This document shows, piece after piece, positions 25,589 through 33,307 of a stretch of 35,247 nucleotides of DNA. The DNA comes from Mesorhizobium sp. M1C.F.Ca.ET.210.01.1.1 (GTDB lineage Bacteria; Pseudomonadota; Alphaproteobacteria; Rhizobiales; Rhizobiaceae): positions 1 to 35,247 of the forward strand of contig NZ_SRUU01000044.1 of NCBI RefSeq assembly GCF_004791585.1, given 5' to 3'. The first letter of the stretch is position 1, and each line of letters begins with the position of its first letter. The notes beneath the pieces were generated by a model. It did no database searches. It worked only from the letters and a program-made list of their open reading frames with translations, and was not told the origin of the DNA. Position numbers and translations under genes: made by a program.

Positions 25589-25912
25589 CTATCGAGCCCC
25601 CCTCGAGCTCGCATCCGGCGACGGCGGGGTGGCCGGCTCTCCAGTCGAGCTCACAAATGGCGCTTTGGAACCAAGGAACCGGTCGCGCTGCTCGGTCCAT
25701 AGGCGCAGACAGGCGCTGTCGCGCAAAGCTCCCTCGCCGAGCACCTGGCAGCGGCGAAGACCCTCGCTGAGCGGGCCGTGCGAGGTTGCCGGCGCCTCGA
25801 GCACTGCGGCGCCCGGCTTGTCCTGCTTGCGGGTCATCTCGACAGTTGTCGCGGTGACTGCGACAGCGACGAAGATGACGGCGATGATGCGAGCAAGGGT
25901 CTTGCCATCCAC
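25589..25912 (-). CDS. trbK: Putative entry-exclusion protein TrbK-alt
   Basis: A 107-residue protein with one N-terminal membrane helix (residues about 7-24, ARIIAVIFVAVAVTATTV) and a soluble periplasmic part that carries RRCQVLGEGALRDSACLRLW, with two Cys that may pair. Position between trbJ and trbL and size fit the TrbK-alt type of entry exclusion proteins, which block re-entry of a related element into the cell. It is not a lipoprotein like classical TrbK. The C-terminal 20 residues are Pro/Ser-rich. Confidence 0.85.
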   Translation of the reverse strand: MDGKTLARIIAVIFVAVAVTATTVEMTRKQDKPGAAVLEAPATSHGPLSEGLRRCQVLGEGALRDSACLRLWTEQRDRFLGSKAPFVSSTGEPATPPSPDASSRGAR

Positions 25913-25923
25913 TGTGGTAATCC

Positions 25924-26682
25924 TCAGCGGTTGAACATTGAGGCATTCCCGACCTGGTAACCGGAGCCGGGGGCGAGGAAGCGGCGGCGCTGCTCGCGCC
26001 CCTGTTCCGCCGCAGCCGCACGTTCGGCTTCTGTCAGCGCCTGGGCACGACCGTTGGCAGCGACGACGGCAGTGAGGTCGGCAAGTTGCTGGGCTTGAAG
26101 CGCTAGGAGTTGGTTGCCAGCCTGCGTCGCCTGCAATGCGCCCGTAGCCGATTGGCTGGCTCCGACCAGCGCCGACATTTGCACGCGATTGGTGTCGATG
26201 TTTCCGACGACGCCGGCCTGCACGCGCATGGCGTCCTGGAGGCCGCCAACCGTATTTTGCCAGCGCGAGCGGGCATCCGCGACAAGCTGCTGGTCGGAAG
26301 AGGAGAGTGAAACCGAGCCGTATTGTTGCTGAAAGATCTTGTCGACCTGCTGGACGTCGAAGGCGATGTTTTGCGCCTGCCCGAGGAGCTGCTGCGTTCT
26401 CTGCACAGATTGGCGCAGTTGCTGGAGCGAGGAAAAAGGCAGGCTCGCGAGATTGCGGGCCTGGTTGATCAGGATCTGCGCTTCGTTCTGAAGCGAGGTG
26501 ATCTGATTGGTGACCTGCTGGAGCGACCTCGCCGCTGTCAGCACATTTTGCGCGTAATTCGACGGGTCAAACACGATGAGTGCGTGCGCCGGCGTAACAG
26601 GGATGAACGAAACTGCGAGCGGCGGGGCGAGCATGGCCGCGGCGAGCACAAGGATGTGCGAACGGGACTTGAGGCTAGTCAT
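25924..26682 (-). CDS. trbJ: Conjugal transfer protein TrbJ (VirB5-like)
   Basis: A 252-residue secreted protein with a signal peptide (ILVLAAAMLAPPLAVSFIP, cleavage near AHA about residue 34). The mature part begins with VFDPSNYAQNVLTAARSLQQ, the standard TrbJ pattern, and is rich in Gln and long helices. TrbJ is a minor pilus or adhesin-like subunit. The start overlaps trbE by four bases. Length is normal. Confidence 0.9.
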   Translation of the reverse strand: MTSLKSRSHILVLAAAMLAPPLAVSFIPVTPAHALIVFDPSNYAQNVLTAARSLQQVTNQITSLQNEAQILINQARNLASLPFSSLQQLRQSVQRTQQLLGQAQNIAFDVQQVDKIFQQQYGSVSLSSSDQQLVADARSRWQNTVGGLQDAMRVQAGVVGNIDTNRVQMSALVGASQSATGALQATQAGNQLLALQAQQLADLTAVVAANGRAQALTEAERAAAAEQGREQRRRFLAPGSGYQVGNASMFNR

Positions 26683-29135
26683 GACTGGGGCTCCTCTTCA
26701 ACTGGTGGGATGGGAGTGGGCAGGTTGGGAATGAGGTCCACGGCCCAGGCAACGTTTCGCGCGCGCAGCCAGGAAGCCAGGAAGCCGTCGCGACCGTGCT
26801 CGGCGACCACACTGGCGATCAGGGCCTGGTCGGTTTTCGACGATGCGGCGCAAAGCGCGAGGCCAACTTCGGACAGGCCGAGCTCGAAGAGACGGTTGCC
26901 GCGCCGGGACTGGCAGTAGTAGTCGCGCTTAGGCGTCGCGCGCGCCAGGATTTCGATCTGGCGCTCGTTAAGACCGAAGCGCTGATAGATCGCCGTGATC
27001 TGCGGCTCGATCGCACGCTCATTGGGCAGAAGAAGGCGGGTCGGACAGCTCTCGATGATCGCCGGCGCGATATTGGAGTTGTCGATGTCGGACAGCGACT
27101 GAGTGGCGAAGACGACGCTCGCGTTCTTCTTGCGCAGCGTCTTCAACCACTCGCGAAGCTGGCTCGCGAAGCCTTCATCATCGAGCGCCAGCCAGCCCTC
27201 GTCGATGATGAGCAGGGTCGGCCGCCCGTCGAGCCGGTCACCAACACGATGGAACAGGTAGGACAGGACGGCGGGCGCGGCACCGGTGCCAACCAGGCCT
27301 TCGATCTCGAATGCAAGAACAGATGCAGCGCCTAGATGCTCAGCCTCGGCATCAAGGAGCCGGCCATAGGGACCACCGACGCAATATGAGCGAAGGGCCT
27401 GCTTCAGGTCGTTCGACTGAAGCAGCACGCTCAAGCCCGTGATGGTGCGCTCCTCGACCGGTGCGGAGGCGAGCGACGTCAGCGCGGTCCAGATATGTTC
27501 CTTGGCATCCGGGGTGATCGGGATGCCTTCGCGGGCAAGGATCGCAAGGAGCCAGTCGGCCGCCCAGGCGCGCTCATAGGTGTCGTGTATGCGTGCGAGC
27601 GGCTGGAGCGAGACGGAGGCTGTCATGCCTTCGGTGAGCGCGCCGCCCAGATCGTGCCAGTCACCGCCCATGGCAAGTGCGGCGGCGCGGATCGAGCCGC
27701 CGAAGTCGAAGGCGAAGACCTGGCTGCGTTCATAGCGACGGAACTGCAAGGCCATCAGCGCAAGCAGCACGGATTTTCCCGCGCCGGTGGGACCGACGAT
27801 CAGAGTGTGGCCTACATCACCAACATGCAGCGACAACCGGAACGGGGTCGAGCCCTCAGTCTTGCCATATAGCAAGGGAGGACTGCCGAGGTGCTCGTCC
27901 CGTTCCGGCCCCGCCCACACGGCAGAAAGGGGGATCATGTGGGCGAGATTGAGTGTCGAGATTGGCGGCTGGCGGACATTGGCGTAGGCATGTCCGGGCA
28001 ATGAACCCAGCCATGCGTCGACGGCATTGACGGTTTCGATGATGGCCGTGAAGTCACGACCCTGGATGACCTTCTCGACGAGGCGCAGTTTCTCCTGCGC
28101 CACGCGCGGGTCTATATCCCAGACCGTGATGGTCGCGGTGACAAAGGCCATGCCCGACACGTCAGCGCCGAGTTCCTGCAGGGCCATGTCTGCATCGGCC
28201 GACTTATTGGCGGCGTCCGTGTCCACGAGCATGGAGGCCTCGTTTGTCATGACCTCCTTCAGGATCGCTGCGATCGACTTGCGCTTGGCGAACCATTGCC
28301 GCCGGATCTTCGTCAGAAGCTTCGCGGCATCGGTCTTGTCGAGCAGGATCGCCCGCGTCGACCATCGATACGAAAAAGCGAGCCGGTTCAGGTCATCAAG
28401 CAGACCTGGCGTCGTCGCAGTCGGAAAGCCCATTATGGTGAGCACGCGAAGATGCTGGTCGCCAAGGCGCGGCTCGAGCCCGCCGGTCAGTGGCAGGTCG
28501 GCCAGTAGCGCATCGAGATAGATCGGAGTCTCCGGGACGCGAACGCGGTGGTGCTTGGTCGATACGGTCGAGTGCAGGTAGGTCAGCGTCTCTCTGTCAT
28601 CGAGCCACTGGCATTCCGGCATCAAGCCATCGAGCAGGGAGAGCACGCGCTCGGTGCGGTCGAGAAAGGCGCGCAGGATCTCCTCGGCATCCACGCCAGA
28701 CTGTTCGCTGCCCTCGTAAAGCCACTTCTCGGCGCGTGCGGTATCGTCGAGCGGGGGCAGGTAGAGGAATGTGAGGAAGTAGCTCGATACGAAATGAACC
28801 CCTTCCTCCTCGAAGTCGGCTTTGCGCTCGGCGTCGACCAGTTGAGAGGCGGGATCGGGGAACTGGCTCTCGGGATAGGTCGCCGCCTCGTGACGCTGCG
28901 CCTCGACGAAAATGCTCCAGCCCGAGCCGAGGCGGCGGAAGGCATTGTTGATGCGTGAAGCCACTGCGACCAGTTCGGCCGCGACGGCGGAATCGAGATC
29001 CGGTCCCCGGAATGCCGCGGTGCGCTGCAGGCTCCCATCCTTGTTGAGCACTACCCCTTTCGCGACGAGCGCAGCCCAGGGCAGGTAGTCGGCCAGGCGG
29101 CTGGCGGTGCGGCGGAATTCAGCGAGGTTCATCAT
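26679..29135 (-). CDS. trbE: Conjugal transfer ATPase TrbE (VirB4-like)
   Basis: An 818-residue ATPase: CagE/VirB4 N-terminal domain up to about 400, Walker A GPTGAGKS at 448-455, and Walker B LLIIDEGW near 670, followed by VVFATQSLSDI. It energises pilus assembly and transfer in the inner membrane. Two ATG codons (29135, 29132) are equally possible; a longer frame to 29297 runs into trbD and is rejected. Eleven bases separate it from trbD. No frame disruption is seen. Confidence 0.92.
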   Translation of the reverse strand: MMNLAEFRRTASRLADYLPWAALVAKGVVLNKDGSLQRTAAFRGPDLDSAVAAELVAVASRINNAFRRLGSGWSIFVEAQRHEAATYPESQFPDPASQLVDAERKADFEEEGVHFVSSYFLTFLYLPPLDDTARAEKWLYEGSEQSGVDAEEILRAFLDRTERVLSLLDGLMPECQWLDDRETLTYLHSTVSTKHHRVRVPETPIYLDALLADLPLTGGLEPRLGDQHLRVLTIMGFPTATTPGLLDDLNRLAFSYRWSTRAILLDKTDAAKLLTKIRRQWFAKRKSIAAILKEVMTNEASMLVDTDAANKSADADMALQELGADVSGMAFVTATITVWDIDPRVAQEKLRLVEKVIQGRDFTAIIETVNAVDAWLGSLPGHAYANVRQPPISTLNLAHMIPLSAVWAGPERDEHLGSPPLLYGKTEGSTPFRLSLHVGDVGHTLIVGPTGAGKSVLLALMALQFRRYERSQVFAFDFGGSIRAAALAMGGDWHDLGGALTEGMTASVSLQPLARIHDTYERAWAADWLLAILAREGIPITPDAKEHIWTALTSLASAPVEERTITGLSVLLQSNDLKQALRSYCVGGPYGRLLDAEAEHLGAASVLAFEIEGLVGTGAAPAVLSYLFHRVGDRLDGRPTLLIIDEGWLALDDEGFASQLREWLKTLRKKNASVVFATQSLSDIDNSNIAPAIIESCPTRLLLPNERAIEPQITAIYQRFGLNERQIEILARATPKRDYYCQSRRGNRLFELGLSEVGLALCAASSKTDQALIASVVAEHGRDGFLASWLRARNVAWAVDLIPNLPTPIPPVEEEPQS

Positions 29136-29145
29136 CACCGCGTCC

Positions 29146-29427
29146 TCAAACCGACAGATGAGCAGGAATACGCAGATGCCGGCGCCCGACTTCCATGAAC
29201 AGCGGATCGCGTTTTGCAGCCCAAACCGCTGTGAAGTGTCCAAGCACCCAGATGATGAGGCCGACCAGCCAAAGACGCAGGCCAAGGCCCACGGCACCCG
29301 CCAGCGTGCCGTTCAAAATGGCGATGGAACGCGGCGCGCCGCCGAGCAGGATGTGCTCGGTCAACGCCCTGTGGACCGCGACGGTGAACCCCGGCACGAT
29401 ATCGAGGTGTTCGAGCGAGGTCGCCAT
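29146..29427 (-). CDS. trbD: Conjugal transfer protein TrbD (VirB3-like)
   Basis: A 93-residue membrane protein with VHRALTEHILLGGAPRS and two hydrophobic segments (about 36-52 and 54-68), the usual TrbD/VirB3 arrangement. It joins the inner-membrane platform next to TrbE. Its ATG follows the trbC stop without a gap. Confidence 0.9.
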   Translation of the reverse strand: MATSLEHLDIVPGFTVAVHRALTEHILLGGAPRSIAILNGTLAGAVGLGLRLWLVGLIIWVLGHFTAVWAAKRDPLFMEVGRRHLRIPAHLSV

Positions 29428-29754
29428 TCAGATCAATGCCCCGCCGCCGAAGGAAAAGAACGACAGGAAGAAGCTCGACGCCGCGAAGGCGATCGACAGG
29501 CCGAAGACGATCTGGATCAGCCGCCTGAACCCGCCGGAGGTATCGCCAAAGGCAAGCGTCAGCCCCGTGACGATGATGATGATCACGGCGATGATCTTGG
29601 AGACAGGGCCTTCGATCGACTGAAGGATCTTCTCTAATGGTTGCTCCCACGGCATCGACGAGCCGGCCGCATTGGCGCCAGGGACGATAATGGCGCTGAC
29701 GATCAGCGTTGTGGCGGCAGTAGCCAGGTACTGGCGTGAAAGCGTGCGGATCAT
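29428..29754 (-). CDS. trbC: Conjugal transfer pilin TrbC (VirB2-like)
   Basis: A 108-residue pre-pilin: a long leader with a hydrophobic core and a cleavage region near ANAAGSSMPWEQPL, followed by two membrane helices (KIIAVIIIIVTGLTLAF and LIQIVFGLSIAFAASSFF). TrbC is cut and often cyclised to make the conjugative pilus. The ATG at 29754 overlaps the trbB stop by four bases. Confidence 0.92.
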   Translation of the reverse strand: MIRTLSRQYLATAATTLIVSAIIVPGANAAGSSMPWEQPLEKILQSIEGPVSKIIAVIIIIVTGLTLAFGDTSGGFRRLIQIVFGLSIAFAASSFFLSFFSFGGGALI

Positions 29755-30730
29755 GAACCGTCTCCTGTGTTGTTTGGGGTAGCCTGCGAGATGCGATAAT
29801 CGCCATCGGGTCCAATCCCTTGGACGCGAGCGAGTTCGGTGAGCCGCCGTGCGGGGCCGCGACCTGACAGCACGGCAACGAGATCGATGGTCTCGGCAAT
29901 CAGCGCGCGTGGGACGGTGACGACGGCTTCCTGGATGAGCTGCTCGAGACGGCGTAGTGCTCCAATGCCTGAGCCGGCATGAATGGTGCCGATGCCGCCC
30001 GGATGTCCGGTGCCCCATGCCTTCAAGAGGTCGAGGGCCTCGGCGCCGCGCACCTCGCCGATGGGGATGCGGTCTGGCCGCAGTCGCAGCGAGGAGCGGA
30101 CCAGGTCGGAAAGCGTAGCGACGCCATCCTTGGTGCGCATGGCAACAAGGTTGGGCGCCGCGCATTGCAGTTCGCGCGTGTCTTCGATGATGATGATGCG
30201 ATCGGCACTCCTTGCCATTCGGCGAGCAAGGCATTGGTCAATGTCGTCTTGCCGGTGGATGTACCGCCGGCGACCAGGATGTTGGCGCGGCTGGCGACCG
30301 CGGCACGCAAGGTCGCCGCCTGCTCGATCGTCATGATGCCCGCAGCGACATAGTCGTCGAGTGTGAAGACTGCGACAGCGGGCTTGCGGATCGCGAAGGC
30401 AGGTGCTGAAACGACGGGCGGCAGCAGACCTTCGAACCGTTCGCCTGTTTCTGGCAGTTCAGCAGAGACCCGCGGAGAGCGAGGATGCACCTCCGCGCCG
30501 ACGTGATGGGCTACCAGGCGCACAATGCGCTCGCCGTCAGCGGCGGACAGCATCTCTTGCGTCTCGGCCAGACCGTTGGTGAGACGATCTACCCAGATAC
30601 GGCCATCAGGGTTCAGCATGACTTCGACGACAGTGGGGTCGTCCAGGAACCGGCTTATGGCGACCCCGAGCGCTGTGCGCAGCATGCGCGAACTGCGCGC
30701 GCGGCCTTCCGGATTGTTGTGTGGAACCAC
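29751..30730 (-). pseudogene. trbB: trbB, VirB11-like ATPase, interrupted by a one-base frameshift
   Basis: The 5' part, from a GTG at 30730, encodes MLRTALGVAISRFLDDPTVV and the Walker A GGTSTGKTT. At 30218-30220 the frame is lost: GCC GAA TGG should read GCC GAA ATG G, so one A is missing. The downstream frame continues correctly with ADRIIIIEDTREL (Asp box), IGEVRGAEALDLL (Walker B) and GGIGTIHAGS (His box) to the stop at 29751. Without correction the 5' product ends at 30023 with about 65 unrelated residues. The downstream part begins by chance at an ATG (30218), which could allow separate synthesis of a 155-residue fragment. TrbB is the hexameric ATPase needed for pilus assembly. A sequencing error remains possible. 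Confidence 0.85.
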
Positions 30731-30785
30731 GCTTCTGTCCCCGTTTCAGTCGGGAACAGCTCAGGCCGTTCCCGCTCGGGGATGA

Positions 30786-30947
30786 TTAAGAGAACCAGAA
30801 ATCTGGCCGGTTCAACAAGTTTCCATTGCCGTCGTACTGTGGCGTGTAAATACAGGCGGGCGGCGGCGCCGCCGTTGCCTTCCTCCGGTTCCAGGACGCT
30901 TGCGAGATCGAACTTGAGTCGCAGGAACGGTAGGGGGAATCGGCTCA
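30786..30947 (-). pseudogene. Possible 3' remnant of an unknown gene upstream of trbB
   Basis: A minus-strand frame without a start codon runs about 50 codons and ends in TAA at 30786. Its end, IYTPQYDGNGNLLNRPDFWF, looks like real protein but matches no family I recognise. Functional trb units usually have a CopG-type gene and traG here; neither is visible. Confidence 0.25.
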
Positions 30948-31030
30948 GCCACCTTGATCATCGACTATCGCGGCGTCTGATTGGCCAAGCTCTTTGCGGG
31001 GCTCCATGCTGGTGTTCGCTGTTGCCTATT

Positions 31031-31150
31031 GCACAATACCCTAATTTTTGTGCAGCATAATAACCTAATCATAGAGAAGCATGATTCCCTAATGAAAGCG
31101 CAACGTAAAAACCTAACAGTTGCGCAGCACGAAAACCTGAGGACCTCAAT
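31031..31150 (+). repeat. Five direct repeats with exact 24-bp period, ending at a start codon
   Basis: Conserved 15-bp cores start at 31031 (GCACAATACCCTAAT), 31055 (GCATAATAACCTAAT), 31079 (GCATGATTCCCTAAT), 31103 (ACGTAAAAACCTAAC) and 31127 (GCACGAAAACCTGAG). The spacing is 24 bp each time, and the fifth unit ends at 31150, one base before the ATG of the AbiEi-Fic gene. The CCTAA core is invariant in four units and CCTGA in the fifth. The array is AT-rich in a GC-rich surrounding. No sixth unit is seen upstream. The likely role is an array of binding sites controlling the downstream gene. Confidence 0.85.
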
Positions 31151-32707
31151 ATGGCACTGCCTCATGAGAAATTGGCCGAGGCGCTCGCCGCGCTCAAGGC
31201 GCTTCAGGATCGGCATATCGTCGCTATCCGCTCAACCGAACTATCCCGTACCCACCGCGAGCGGCTTCTGAAGAACGGCTTCCTGCAGGAAGTCATGAAA
31301 GGCTGGTACGTGCCGTCCAATCCCCACCAGCGTCAGGGTGAAACAACGGGCTGGTACGCCTCGTTCTGGGATTTTTGCGCCAACTATCTGAATGACCGCT
31401 TCGGCAAGGATTGGTGCGTTGCCCCCGAACCTTCTCTCTCCTTTCATGCAGGCAATCGAACGGTGCCGGGACAATTGTTGGTGCGATCCCCGACCGGAGG
31501 CAACAAACCCACCGCGCTTTTGCACGGCACATCGATTTTCGACATCCGGGCCAGCATGCCGGCTGCCCGCGACATCGCAGAGATCGACGGCCTTCGCCTC
31601 TACGCCTTGCCTGCGGCGCTTGTCGAGGCCTCCCCCACTTTCTTCTCGCAAAAGCCGACCGACGCGCGGACGGCGTTGACGATGATCTCGGATGCATCGG
31701 AAATTCTCGCGCGACTTCTTGAAGGGGGTCACAGCACCATTGCTGGTCGCCTGGCGGGTGCATTTCGCAACATTGGTCGCGAACGGATAGCAGATGACAT
31801 CATCCGCAGCATGCAGACTGCCGGTTACACGGTTCGTGAGACCGATCCGTTCGATACACGGCTTGAGTTGTCCCTCCCGCGCCGCGAGACCTCACCCTAT
31901 GCCGGGCGGATCAGGTTGATGTGGCAGGAGATGCGCGGCGACGTCGTCGACAATTTCCCGGAGGCCCCCGGCCGCCCGAACGACGTTGCTGGCTATCTTC
32001 GGCGCGTTGATGACATCTATGTCACGGATGCATATCACTCGCTTTCCATCGAAGGCTACCGGGTCAGCCCGCAGTTGATAGATCGGGTCCGCAGCGGCAA
32101 CTGGAACCCCGACGGCGACCCGCAAGATGGCGAACATCGCGACGCGCTCGCGGCGCGTGGTTACTACCAAGCCTTCGAAGCGGTGAAGCGCAGCGTTGGA
32201 TCAGTGCTAGCCAATGAAAATCCCGGCCGCGTTGTCGATGACGATCATGGACAATGGTACCGCGAGCTATTCGCTCCCAGCGTTGCGGCCGGTATCGTGA
32301 AACCCGGCGACTTGGCTGGCTACCGCAGCGATCGCGTATTCATCCGCAACTCCATGCATGCCCCACTGTCGCCCAATGCCGTTCGAGATGCGATGCCCGT
32401 CTTCTTCGAGATGCTCGAGGCGGAAGAGCAACCGGGGGTGCGAGTGGTCCTCGGCCATTTCATTTTTGTCTACATCCATCCCTACATGGACGGGAACGGC
32501 CGCATGGGACGGTTCCTGATGAACGTCATGATGGCAACGGGCGGCTATCCCTGGACCATCATTCCCGTGCAGCGCCGCGCTGGATACATGGCCGCCCTTG
32601 AGCGGGCCAGTGTCCACCAAGACATTGTGCCGTTCAGTCGCTTTCTCGGTGAATTGGTAGATCAAGACATGTCGGGGAAGACAGCCGCGACCTTGCCCAC
32701 CGGCTAG
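31151..32707 (+). CDS. Fic family protein with AbiEi-like N-terminal domain
   Basis: A 518-residue fusion. Residues about 1-190 resemble AbiEi-type antitoxins: a winged helix (LLKNGFLQEVMKGWYVPSNP at 40-58 follows the recognition helix) and a helical domain with WCVAPEPSLSFHAGN. The Fic part has the inhibitory motif S-x-x-x-E-G at 297-302 (SLSIEG) and the catalytic HPYMDGNGRMGR at 443-454, His443. It should therefore bind DNA through one half and modify a protein, probably by AMP transfer, through the other. No separate ribosome site is evident because the 24-bp repeats run up to the ATG. It is divergent from trbB. The target is unknown. Confidence 0.88.
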   Translation: MALPHEKLAEALAALKALQDRHIVAIRSTELSRTHRERLLKNGFLQEVMKGWYVPSNPHQRQGETTGWYASFWDFCANYLNDRFGKDWCVAPEPSLSFHAGNRTVPGQLLVRSPTGGNKPTALLHGTSIFDIRASMPAARDIAEIDGLRLYALPAALVEASPTFFSQKPTDARTALTMISDASEILARLLEGGHSTIAGRLAGAFRNIGRERIADDIIRSMQTAGYTVRETDPFDTRLELSLPRRETSPYAGRIRLMWQEMRGDVVDNFPEAPGRPNDVAGYLRRVDDIYVTDAYHSLSIEGYRVSPQLIDRVRSGNWNPDGDPQDGEHRDALAARGYYQAFEAVKRSVGSVLANENPGRVVDDDHGQWYRELFAPSVAAGIVKPGDLAGYRSDRVFIRNSMHAPLSPNAVRDAMPVFFEMLEAEEQPGVRVVLGHFIFVYIHPYMDGNGRMGRFLMNVMMATGGYPWTIIPVQRRAGYMAALERASVHQDIVPFSRFLGELVDQDMSGKTAATLPTG

Positions 32708-33307
32708 ACAATCATTCACCCCGAAAATGGCAGCTTGCGTGAACATAGGTCATGTTCCGACGGCGACGGCATGCCCTTGTCGTCAAGAACCTGCGACCCC
32801 ATCGTCCCGAACGAGCGGGTTGGCCAGCAAAAGCCCGGATTTCCGCTATTTCTTGTGACGCCAAACGGCCTTTGTTCACGTTTGTTTCCGGCGATTCTGT
32901 GGGGTAACTGTGGGGTAGTCGGAAACGTTCTGCTTCTGTGCCATGGGCATCCTGAGGTCAAGACCTATATATTCGCTCATTGTTGCTCTCCGTTCGATAC
33001 TTGGGCCCGGCGTCCAGTCGTGAGCCTGTGCTTCCATCCTATCGGGGAACAACTACCCGCTCTTCAATATGTGACCGCTTCCGGCTTCAGGGCGGGTCGC
33101 TCCGCGATTTCCCGATGTTCAATCAGGGCTGTCTGGCTTGATTCAAATCCGAAGCGGTCTGTCCTGCGGTTGGTTGCGATGGCCGGGAACATGGCGCAGG
33201 GAACTCCCGGATCAGGATGGTCGAAGCACACCGGAATCGCTGCAGGAGCTGCGCTTGCCTAGTTTTGTAACAGCTATTTCCCCGGCCAACATTCGGCGGG
33301 TTCGCTT
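32708..33307. other. Intergenic region between fic fusion and hipA
   Basis: Six hundred bases without a supported gene. The base composition is less GC-rich than the neighbours. A long plus-strand frame (32735-33262) is open but its product has no motif and an unnatural composition. A tandem repeat within an inverted repeat lies at 32884-32926 and is listed separately. Confidence 0.45.
32884..32926. repeat. Tandem 11-bp repeat inside an inverted repeat
   Basis: CTGTGGGGTAA (32897-32907) is followed directly by CTGTGGGGTAG (32908-32918). The pair is flanked by GTTTCCG (32884-32890) and its reverse complement CGGAAAC (32920-32926). The arrangement resembles binding sites of a regulator or recombinase, but no such gene is adjacent. 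Confidence 0.5.

Noticed and set aside
30023..30222. Programmed frameshift in trbB
   Set aside because: No slippery heptamer or downstream structure is evident at GCCGAATGG, and TrbB homologues are made from one frame; a mutation or read error is more likely.
31031..31150. CRISPR array
   Set aside because: The repeats are contiguous with only about 9 variable bases between cores, have no spacers of normal length, and no cas genes are nearby.
32735..33262. Plus-strand frame of 175 codons between fic fusion and hipA
   Set aside because: Product rich in Cys, Ser and Arg with no motif or ribosome site; treated as non-coding.
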